47,128 bases of DNA from Clostridia bacterium (GTDB taxonomy: Bacteria; Bacillota; Clostridia; Oscillospirales; CAG-272). The stretch's first letter is position 1. Each line of letters begins with the position of its first letter. The notes below the pieces were generated by a model. It ran no database searches, was not told the DNA's origin, and was given only the letters and a program-made list of their open reading frames with translations. Below are positions 40,340 through 47,128 of the stretch, in pieces. Both the position numbers and the translations under genes were made by a program. The stretch is from positions 1-47,128 of the forward strand of contig JAGASP010000016.1 in NCBI GenBank assembly GCA_017621695.1, in the 5' to 3' direction.

Positions 40340-40376
40340 AATAGGCGATGGCAGTAGCCAGCGCCTATTTTTTTTT
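40340..40376 (+). terminator. Terminator of the 7TM-LuxR gene
   Basis: AATAGGCG (40340-40347) pairs with CGCCTATT (40362-40369), with inner TGGC/GCCA, followed by a run of T. It separates the regulator from the surface-protein operon. Confidence 0.9.
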
Positions 40377-40390
40377 GTCTACTTTTAAAA

Positions 40391-40452
40391 ATACACCCCA
40401 AAACTCGTGAATACACCCCAAATACACCCCTGATACACCCCCAAAACACCCC
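40391..40452 (+). promoter_or_regulatory. Direct-repeat array, ATACACCCC
   Basis: ATACACCCC occurs exactly at 40391-40399, 40411-40419, 40422-40430 and 40433-40441, and a fifth partial copy (ACACCCC) at 40446-40452. The last four are spaced about 11 bp, near one helical turn; the first is 20 bp upstream. The array ends about 20 bp before the -10 box of the next operon, a typical place for an activator. Unlike a LuxR site it is not an inverted repeat. Confidence 0.65.
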
Positions 40453-40470
40453 TCCGGTGTGGAGATTATA

Positions 40471-40479
40471 TGATATAAT
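40471..40479 (+). promoter_or_regulatory. Extended -10 promoter of the surface operon
   Basis: TGATATAAT at 40471-40479 has the TGn extension and a perfect TATAAT. No -35 hexamer lies 17 bp upstream (sequence CCTCCG), so activation by a protein bound at the repeat array is plausible. Confidence 0.65.
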
Positions 40480-40543
40480 GATAGTGTCAAAAGGTAAAGA
40501 CTCGTTTACACGGCGACAAAGATTTGCATAGGAGGTGATATGA

Positions 40544-40960
40544 ATGGTGAGAAGGCGAGTCAGGTTTGGCGAGTTTGAGGTTCCCATACCCAAGGGGCAT
40601 CATCGGATAACCGACAGGGACGAAACGACGGATTATCTGTTCATCAACGCGCCGAGAGAGATCTACACGCTGTACTTTGACAGCGGGATGCCGTTTTACA
40701 GCGACAAGATTCTAAGCGGCTTTCCCGAGGGGAGCACGTTGGAATTGAAGCTGCCCGACAGAAGGATCGTGTTCTTTTGCCCGTCACGTGATGGGGATCG
40801 AAAGGACGGTCTATGGTACTTCAACATCGATTTTCCATCCGAGAACGGCACAGAGGTGTTGACCTTGCCCGGGCAGGTCATGGTAAACTCCGACGAGGTT
40901 TACCGAAAAACCGTGGGGGCAAGCTCCCATTCGTTGAAATCCTTGAACAAATCAAACTAA
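40544..40960 (+). CDS. Small protein of unknown function, first gene of the surface operon
   Basis: The 138-residue protein has no signal peptide and no membrane segment. It is rich in aromatic and charged residues with beta pattern (YLFINAPREIYTLYFDSGMPFYSD, shown here only in part, then STLELKLPDRRIVFFCPS). I do not recognise a family. The start at 40544 is placed by GGAGGTG six bases upstream; an overlapping ATG at 40540 encodes only a short frame. It lies 62 bp before the first large surface protein gene, in the same transcript. Confidence 0.6.
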   Translation: MVRRRVRFGEFEVPIPKGHHRITDRDETTDYLFINAPREIYTLYFDSGMPFYSDKILSGFPEGSTLELKLPDRRIVFFCPSRDGDRKDGLWYFNIDFPSENGTEVLTLPGQVMVNSDEVYRKTVGASSHSLKSLNKSN

Positions 40961-41022
40961 CATTAAGCACAGGCAGCGCCGATGCAGCAGTTCCCGTGTA
41001 AACAGAAAAGGAGAAAAAGACA

Positions 41023-43374
41023 ATGAAAACAGAATTTAAGGCAAAGCTCTTGTCGATTCTGCTCGTACTCGTAATGGTGCTTGCGCTTGTTCCGTTTGCT
41101 TCTCTTACTGCGTTCGCGGAAGATGAAGAAAACGTTCTTGCTTCTGCAATCGTTACGATCCCGATCCCCGAGGACGGTGAAACCGCAACAGGAGGCAAAA
41201 TTTTTGATTCGGAAAAATATAATGTGTCAATTGGTTGGTCAACAACTGCCGACGGAAGCGTGGCAAACGATTTCACTAATCAAACTTTTGTAGCTGGTAA
41301 CACCTATTATGTAGACGTGTATTTGGTTGCCGAAGATCCGTATATATTTGCTGACGGTGCTACTGTGTCTGTGAATGGTCAAGCGTATACTGCTGTTTGG
41401 ACAATTGGTGCAGACTATAAAAAATACGTGGCTGTATATGATATACCGTTTACCGCGGTCGAGCACGTTGAAAAGGAATTTACCGTGAAGCCTACGGGTG
41501 CAACGGTGGGCTTGAACGAATCCTATGAGATAACGTGGCAAACGAATTTTGAAGCAGATGAATACAAGGTGCTTCACTATAACGTAAACACTGCCCAGTG
41601 GGAAACCCAAGCGACCGTTGCATATAAAGCAGGCGTTAACAGCTGTAATGTTACCTCTGATATAGCAACCGCCCATATTTTTAAGGTTCAGGCTTTTAAG
41701 AATGGTCAGATGGTGCTTGAATCCTCTCAAATCGACGTTATCTGGTCGAATGCATACAGAGTAAGCTATCTTGCAAACGGCGGTAGCGGTGAGATGGACG
41801 TGGTATTTGTCAGCGGTAAATATGAGCTTGGATGGTGCAAATTTGTTCCGCCCGAGGGATACCGATTCAGCCATTGGACGATAGCGGGTCAGTCTTACAA
41901 TCAGTTTGCAGATATTACGGTTACCGAATCTATCGTCGTAGTGGCAAATTGGCTTCCCGTTGTGACCTGCCTGCCTCTTGAAATAGACGGAAGAGCAATT
42001 GGAGGCGCCAAAACACCCGAAGCCGCAAGACTAAAGGGGTATCTGGAAGAAAACGATCAAATAAAATTCTGTTCGGGACAGAACTGCTGCGGTATGACGT
42101 ATGCTTCGGATACTTGGTACGATGCCGAAACCAAGCAGCCCGCTACGGAATTTGTTAACGGCAAAGAGTATTTTTATCACGTCGGAATTCACCCCAAGGA
42201 CGGTTATCTGCTTCCCGATTTTATGGGAAAGGAATACGATTACGCTGATATTGCCAATGTAACGGGAATTCTTTGGCACAGTATTTCCGCATCTGCTACG
42301 TCGCAGGACAATAGTGATAAAAAATGTTATGGGGTGGATTTTTACATCGTTTATGACGAAGAAAAGGGTATTCCGATAGATGACTGTAAAGAAATTGACG
42401 GTATCCATATCGACGGAAGCGATCTTTCGGGCGCGAAAGCTCCAGCTGTAATTGATCAAGCAAAGCTTGAATCGGATATATTCTATCCTTGCAGCTCGTC
42501 TTGTACTGATTGTGAAGCTTGGGAATTTAATCAGAAGTGGATAGATTTTAAAAGCGGTAATTTAGCAGGCTCGTTCATTGACGGGCATCAGTATGTTTTT
42601 TATTTGATATTGCACTTAAAGCCCGGATATAAGGTCCCCGAAAAGATCTCTGAAAATTTAATCACGGTTGACGGTGTTGCGTGGGAAGAAACGATGACGG
42701 AAGGTAATGGCACGGGTATAATGTGGATGGGTATGATAACCTATCACGAGGATACAGGTATTCCTCATGCCTGTGCTCCAAAGTTAGTTGAAAAGGTTGA
42801 GCCTACCTGCACCGAAAACGGTCTTGAAAAACATTATGAATGCTTCTGCGGTAAGAGCTTTGAGGATGCCGAGGGAACGGTTGAGATCCCCGACCTTGCC
42901 GCATGGGGGGCTATAGATGCTACGGGTCACGACTACGGCACGACTTGGAAAACCGATGAGGGCGAGCATTGGAACGAGTGTGCTTGCGGAGATAAGGCAA
43001 ACAAGGCAACTCATACCGATAGCAACAATGACGGCAAGTGCGACGAATGCGAGTACCTGATCGGTGGCGGTGAGGAGAGCGAAACCGAGTCCTCCGATGA
43101 AAGTAACACCGAGGGCGGCAAGGAGACCGAAACCGAGCCCGGCACAGAACCCGGTACAACTCCCGGAACTGATGATCCTAACAATACGCCCGACAACCCG
43201 AATAACACTCCCGATGATCCGAGCGCCGATAAAGACGGACTCGGTGCAGGCGCGATTGTAGGTATCGTAATCGGCTCTGCCCTCGTAGCAGGCGTAGGCG
43301 GCTTTGCTCTCTTCTGGTTTGTTATCAAGAAAAAGAGCTTTGCTGACCTCATCGCAGTATTCAAGAAAAAATAA
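41023..43374 (+). CDS. Large secreted surface protein with C-terminal membrane anchor
   Basis: The 783-residue protein has a signal peptide (cleavage near ALTAFA, residue 36) and ends with a hydrophobic helix and a Lys-rich tail (GIVIGSALVAGVGGFALFWF then VIKKK). Inside are an Ig-like domain with FTVKPTGATVGLNESYEITWQT (about 153-245, also present in the next protein), an InlB-type B-repeat (VSYLANGGSGEMDV through HWTIAG), and two related domains with Cys clusters (FCSGQNCC and CSSSCTDC). Near the end is a domain with CTENGLEKHYECFCGKSF and HWNECACGDKANKATH, typical of clostridial cell-surface proteins. A Glu/Thr/Pro linker precedes the anchor. It probably displays adhesive or binding domains; no enzyme is visible. 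AAAGGAGAAAA precedes the start. Confidence 0.78.
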   Translation: MKTEFKAKLLSILLVLVMVLALVPFASLTAFAEDEENVLASAIVTIPIPEDGETATGGKIFDSEKYNVSIGWSTTADGSVANDFTNQTFVAGNTYYVDVYLVAEDPYIFADGATVSVNGQAYTAVWTIGADYKKYVAVYDIPFTAVEHVEKEFTVKPTGATVGLNESYEITWQTNFEADEYKVLHYNVNTAQWETQATVAYKAGVNSCNVTSDIATAHIFKVQAFKNGQMVLESSQIDVIWSNAYRVSYLANGGSGEMDVVFVSGKYELGWCKFVPPEGYRFSHWTIAGQSYNQFADITVTESIVVVANWLPVVTCLPLEIDGRAIGGAKTPEAARLKGYLEENDQIKFCSGQNCCGMTYASDTWYDAETKQPATEFVNGKEYFYHVGIHPKDGYLLPDFMGKEYDYADIANVTGILWHSISASATSQDNSDKKCYGVDFYIVYDEEKGIPIDDCKEIDGIHIDGSDLSGAKAPAVIDQAKLESDIFYPCSSSCTDCEAWEFNQKWIDFKSGNLAGSFIDGHQYVFYLILHLKPGYKVPEKISENLITVDGVAWEETMTEGNGTGIMWMGMITYHEDTGIPHACAPKLVEKVEPTCTENGLEKHYECFCGKSFEDAEGTVEIPDLAAWGAIDATGHDYGTTWKTDEGEHWNECACGDKANKATHTDSNNDGKCDECEYLIGGGEESETESSDESNTEGGKETETEPGTEPGTTPGTDDPNNTPDNPNNTPDDPSADKDGLGAGAIVGIVIGSALVAGVGGFALFWFVIKKKSFADLIAVFKKK

Positions 43375-43391
43375 TAGGCGTTAAACAATAT

Positions 43392-43415
43392 CCCCTTGTC
43401 TTTCGGGGCAAGGGG
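43392..43415 (+). other. Hairpin between the two surface-protein genes
   Basis: CCCCTTG (43392-43398) pairs with CAAGGGG (43409-43415), but no T-run follows. It may stabilise the upstream mRNA or attenuate the downstream gene. Confidence 0.45.
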
Positions 43416-43438
43416 AACAGTTAAAGGAGAAAAAGGCA

Positions 43439-46400
43439 ATGAAAACAAAATGCAAGTCGAGATTATGGATTCTTTTATTTGCCATCATCGTTGTTGTCGG
43501 CATCCTGCCGCTGACTATGAAAACGGTATCTGCGGCGGACGGTGTGACCCCCGACAGCAAGTACGGTGAGAAAGAGGATCAGACGACGCCCATCACAGGC
43601 ATTTCTCTCAGCGGACTTCCCGTGCCCGTGGTCGGTGAGTATGTCCAGTACGTTGACGGCTATGATCTGGAGGAGGATATCTCGGGTGCGCATAAGTATC
43701 GCGTGATCGACAACCAGACCTGCAGCTGGAGAGACGAAGAAGGCCGCGCGATCAATTACGGCGGACAGGTCTTTGAGGCGGGCAGAACCTACAGCATCAG
43801 CTTCAATGTCGACCCGAAGGACGGCTATGCCTTTACGTCCGAGGATATCCCCGTAAAGCTAACGGGCCTGTATGACCATGAGTATACGAGCAACATTGAA
43901 CTTTATCAGGAAACCTCGGTTGTCAAGGTGACCTTTACGTTTACGCTTGACGGTGAGCGCACCTATGATGACATCGTCAACTTCCGTTTCTATGAGATGC
44001 GTGCGCCGAAGGACGGCGACACAGTCTCCATCGACAATGGCGTTTGGGCGTACAATAACTCTGAAATGACCGACCGCTATTGGACGGACGGTGCGGGCAA
44101 CCGCATTGAATTTGGCACGAAATTCGTTGGCGGAAACAGCTATTTCTATAACTATGAGTTTACCGCCTTTGACGGCTACAAGTTCGCTGAAAATATCTTT
44201 GTCCGTGCAAACAACGAGACGCCGACGAACTGGGAATATACCTTTAATGCCGCCAGAACGACACTGCACATCAAGATCCCTTATTTCATCGATACTTCGG
44301 ATACGGTAAGCTCTGTTGTGGTGGACGGTATGTTTGTACCCGACCAGACGAAATCCACCAGAATCTGGGACAGCAATGTGTACCTGCGCACTTCAAGCTA
44401 TGCCCATTATCAGATTCCCCTTCAGACCAAGAGCTGGTATGAAGTGGATGCAGAGTACTCTGTTGACACGGAATATAAGGTAACGGAGCCGGTATTCCGT
44501 GCGGGCAAGCAGTATAAGATGTTCCTGATCGTTCACGCAAAGGACGGATATAAGTTCGCGCCTCCCGAAACCATATCCTTTGAATTTTCAGGCATTCCCG
44601 CAAATACGTACACCTATACCTGCGCATATGCCGGCGCAGATGATATTATCGAGGTGGTCATCACCTTCACCGCGCAGTTCCCCGATAATGTGGGTGAAAA
44701 TGCCGACAATCCCGCATGGTGCTACAGCTATATCGAGCTGAAAACCGCTTTGGAAAGCAACGATATCCGCTATGTGGCGCTTGGTAATGTGGAGGATATG
44801 CTGCCGATGATTCCTCACGATGAGGAAAAAGAGCCCGGCGGAATTACAAGGAACGCCATTGTGGTGCGGGGAACAAAGGACTTGAACCTGCTGGGCGATG
44901 CGGTATTCCGCTGTCCTTTGACCGGAAACTATGATTTGAAGTACTATATCCAGCTGTTAACTTTGACAGACGCTGCCAATTCCAACCTCTATATTCACGG
45001 CGACGGCAGTTTGACCTATGCGGGCGGCACGCTGTATTTTGTGAACAGTGTTATTAAAATGGAGGGTGGTCACCTGACAGTGGACGGCGCCACCATTCGC
45101 GGTAGCAACGGCTACCACACCGCCTTCTGTTACGGTATCAATGCTATTTTCGGCAGCGTCAGTATTCAGGGCGGCGCTACCGTCATCGGCGAGATTTACG
45201 GCGGTGAGGGCGGCATCGGTGCGCTGACACTTGGCAGCGAAGGCGTGGATCGCTCCCTTTCCGTCAGCATCTTTGACGGCAAGTTCTATGTTGAGCGCGA
45301 CGAAGGAGACAGCAATGAGGACCACGGCATCATGGTCAACAACGACATCGGTCTGCGCATCTACGGTATGTCCACGGATGGCATCAAGCTGGGCCGCTAT
45401 GCCGCCGATACGCTGGCCGACTATGTGATGGACGGCTACACCATGACCGTCAACGGTGTCTCCACCGATCCCGCAAGCTGCGGTACGACCAGCGGCTTCG
45501 TGGAGGTCTATCAGGAGATCTCCAAGATCAATATCCACGTCAACTCCCCCGTGGCGGGTAAATCTCCCACCATGTACCTCGAGGAGGTCTACATGGTGCC
45601 CGAGGGCCTTACCGCAGAGGACATTGTGTGGTACGAGAACGGTCAGCCCTGGTACATGAACGGCGGCAACCGCTTTGTGGCGGGCAACACCTACAGAGTT
45701 GAGATCACCCTGTCTGCCGATAGCGGTGTAAAGATCGCCAATCCTCTGAGCTCTGCCACCATCAACTATCGGTCCGCCGAAGTGTTTGCCCACCCCCACG
45801 ATCTGGTTGACGGTGTCATTTTGGCATTGGACTTCGGCGCGTGCCCCAACGTCGTCCCGCAGGTCGAGCTTACCGTCACCGCCCCCAAGGAAGGCAATAA
45901 GCCCTCTTACAGCATCGGCTGCGGCAGCGATGCCTACTACGCCGTGGGCGGCAGCTCCAACTACACCGAGTACCGCAAGTGGTATATGTCCTCCGACAAC
46001 GATGACTGGTGGGAGATCAACGGCAGCCACCAGTTTATGTCCGGCTACTACTATAAGTTGGTGGTGGATATCCGCACGAGCGAGGGCTATGAATTCCCGC
46101 TGATCGACATGGGTACCATTCAGCCCGACGTGACCGCCACGGTCAACGGCTACTCTGCCAACGTTATCAAGGCATACGATCAGGATCCCTCCCGCTATAT
46201 AACCGTGGAGTATAACTTCGGTGAGTGCAACGACAGCGTGGTGGAAAACATCATCATCGAAAACGTCACCGCCCCCGTGGCAGGTGAAAAGCCCAATTAC
46301 AATTGGTCTATCCGCGGCAGTGGCTATCAGATGGATACCGGTCGCAACAATGAAACATACGCTGTCAAGAACGGCATGCAATGGTTGGACGTCACAGGCG

Positions 46401-47128
46401 GAAACGTGAATTACGTATTTGAGAACGATACGTTTATTCCGGGACACGAGTATCAATGCACCGTATATGTGGTTACTGAAAACGGTTTTGAATTTGCGAT
46501 AGATCTCTATACGAATCCTGAAACGTGGCCCACTGCTACCGTTAACGGCTACACCGCTGAGATCAACAGAGACTGGACCAACGCCAACGAGGCGCGTGTA
46601 TACTACACCTTCACCTGCGAGCAGAAAGAGATCACCACCATCATGCTCTATGATCTTGACCTCCCCGTAGGCGGTAACGTTCCCGACACCTCCGTTACCC
46701 CCGCTTATCCCGAATATTACGTTGTTGAAAGCGTAAGATGGTTTGACATAGAGGATAATCCCGTAGGAGCAACCTTTGAAACGGGCGTGCCTTACTACGC
46801 GTTGATCACCGTTGCATCCGCAAAGATAAGCGGTGCTGATATAGCGAAGTTTGCCGACGTTGAAAACCTGACGGTATATCTTGACGGCAACGTACTTGAC
46901 GCCTCTGCGGTCGAGGATAACAAGGTCACCATTCCCGTGATCATCCGCAAGCCCTCGTCTGCTCCCGAAATGACGATCTACGCCTTTACCACCCAGCCTA
47001 CGGGCGGTACGGTTAACGCAGGTGAGTCCCTTAACGTAGCATGGCAGACCAGCTTCATTCCTACCAGCACAGAGATACAGTACTGGGACGGCGAGGCTTG
47101 GGATCAGTGGGATATTCAGTACCCTCAA
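43439..47128 (+). CDS. Very large secreted surface protein, truncated by the window end
   Basis: The frame is open for 1230 codons from the ATG at 43439 to the last base. AAAGGAG lies 12 bases upstream. The N-terminus has a signal peptide (MKTKCKSRLWILLFAIIVVV, cleavage near VSA). It then shows many Ig-like or similar beta domains with recurring stretches such as GISLSGLPVPVVGE, NVTAPVAGEKPNY, HVNSPVAGKSPTMY and LPVGGNVPD. A middle region (about 520-600) has parallel-beta character (SVIKMEGGHLTVDGATIRGS). The final residues repeat the TTQPTGGTVNAGESLNVAWQT domain of the preceding protein. It is probably a wall- or membrane-anchored adhesin, but its anchor is outside the window. An overlapping antisense open frame at 44957-47128 is a coding shadow. 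Confidence 0.8.
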   Translation, partial: MKTKCKSRLWILLFAIIVVVGILPLTMKTVSAADGVTPDSKYGEKEDQTTPITGISLSGLPVPVVGEYVQYVDGYDLEEDISGAHKYRVIDNQTCSWRDEEGRAINYGGQVFEAGRTYSISFNVDPKDGYAFTSEDIPVKLTGLYDHEYTSNIELYQETSVVKVTFTFTLDGERTYDDIVNFRFYEMRAPKDGDTVSIDNGVWAYNNSEMTDRYWTDGAGNRIEFGTKFVGGNSYFYNYEFTAFDGYKFAENIFVRANNETPTNWEYTFNAARTTLHIKIPYFIDTSDTVSSVVVDGMFVPDQTKSTRIWDSNVYLRTSSYAHYQIPLQTKSWYEVDAEYSVDTEYKVTEPVFRAGKQYKMFLIVHAKDGYKFAPPETISFEFSGIPANTYTYTCAYAGADDIIEVVITFTAQFPDNVGENADNPAWCYSYIELKTALESNDIRYVALGNVEDMLPMIPHDEEKEPGGITRNAIVVRGTKDLNLLGDAVFRCPLTGNYDLKYYIQLLTLTDAANSNLYIHGDGSLTYAGGTLYFVNSVIKMEGGHLTVDGATIRGSNGYHTAFCYGINAIFGSVSIQGGATVIGEIYGGEGGIGALTLGSEGVDRSLSVSIFDGKFYVERDEGDSNEDHGIMVNNDIGLRIYGMSTDGIKLGRYAADTLADYVMDGYTMTVNGVSTDPASCGTTSGFVEVYQEISKINIHVNSPVAGKSPTMYLEEVYMVPEGLTAEDIVWYENGQPWYMNGGNRFVAGNTYRVEITLSADSGVKIANPLSSATINYRSAEVFAHPHDLVDGVILALDFGACPNVVPQVELTVTAPKEGNKPSYSIGCGSDAYYAVGGSSNYTEYRKWYMSSDNDDWWEINGSHQFMSGYYYKLVVDIRTSEGYEFPLIDMGTIQPDVTATVNGYSANVIKAYDQDPSRYITVEYNFGECNDSVVENIIIENVTAPVAGEKPNYNWSIRGSGYQMDTGRNNETYAVKNGMQWLDVTGGNVNYVFENDTFIPGHEYQCTVYVVTENGFEFAIDLYTNPETWPTATVNGYTAEINRDWTNANEARVYYTFTCEQKEITTIMLYDLDLPVGGNVPDTSVTPAYPEYYVVESVRWFDIEDNPVGATFETGVPYYALITVASAKISGADIAKFADVENLTVYLDGNVLDASAVEDNKVTIPVIIRKPSSAPEMTIYAFTTQPTGGTVNAGESLNVAWQTSFIPTSTEIQYWDGEAWDQWDIQYPQ

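Noticed and set aside
44957..47128. A 723-codon open frame on the minus strand
   Set aside because: It lies opposite the large surface-protein frame, has no ribosome site or family motif within view, and is explained by the codon use of the plus-strand gene.

Overview
The window looks like chromosomal DNA of a low-to-moderate GC Gram-positive anaerobe of class Clostridia (Bacillota), probably an uncultured gut lineage. The reasons are strong AGGAGG ribosome sites, TTGACA/TATAAT promoters with 17-bp spacers, many BspA-type leucine-rich-repeat proteins, surface proteins ending in a hydrophobic segment plus basic tail, and clostridial-type housekeeping genes (ymdB, holA, rimO-pgsA, mrp). A 30-codon gene resembling spoVM points to a spore-forming ancestry. 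I cannot name a genus from sequence alone.

Layout: 0.4-1.8 kb, an N-acetylmuramoyl-alanine amidase and the phosphodiesterase YmdB. 2.0-6.8 kb, an NPCBM surface protein overlapping a GH36 alpha-galactosidase lipoprotein, then a membrane protein. 6.9-11.5 kb (minus), a GH13 alpha-glucan hydrolase and glycogen phosphorylase, an alpha-glucan degradation pair with two palindromes at the phosphorylase promoter. 11.8-12.6 kb, spoVM, a non-coding stretch with DnaA-box-like words, and an HPr-like gene lacking the catalytic His. 12.7-17.9 kb, two paralogous two-gene modules, each an ECF-type sigma factor overlapping a single-pass membrane protein. The transmembrane segment is identical in both but the ectodomains are unrelated. 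18-25 kb, holA, a methionine gamma-lyase-family enzyme, two LRR lipoproteins, a PsbP-like lipoprotein and a cysteine desulfurase. 25.3-36.1 kb (minus), a putative glycosidase with an orphan solute-binding lipoprotein, NamZ muramidase, a YdcF-like protein, Mrp, a PHP/TIM-barrel pair, pgsA and rimO. 36.5-38.7 kb, a YwaF-like membrane protein and an XRE regulator. 38.8-39.2 kb, tRNA-Trp whose 3' end is duplicated about 200 bp downstream. 39.4-47.1 kb, a membrane-tethered LuxR-type regulator, an array of TACACCCC repeats upstream of an extended -10 promoter, and an operon of a small protein plus two large secreted surface proteins, the last running off the window.

Common theme: polysaccharide and cell-wall sugar use plus surface display and sensing. 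The two most interesting candidates for an undescribed system are the twin sigma/transmembrane-sensor modules (with probable ECF-type self-promoters) and the 7TM-LuxR regulator next to the repeat-controlled surface operon. Several families of short dispersed repeats fill the intergenic gaps: palindromes with an A-rich tail, CGTAGGGG elements, and roughly 88-bp AAACAACAATTTA units.
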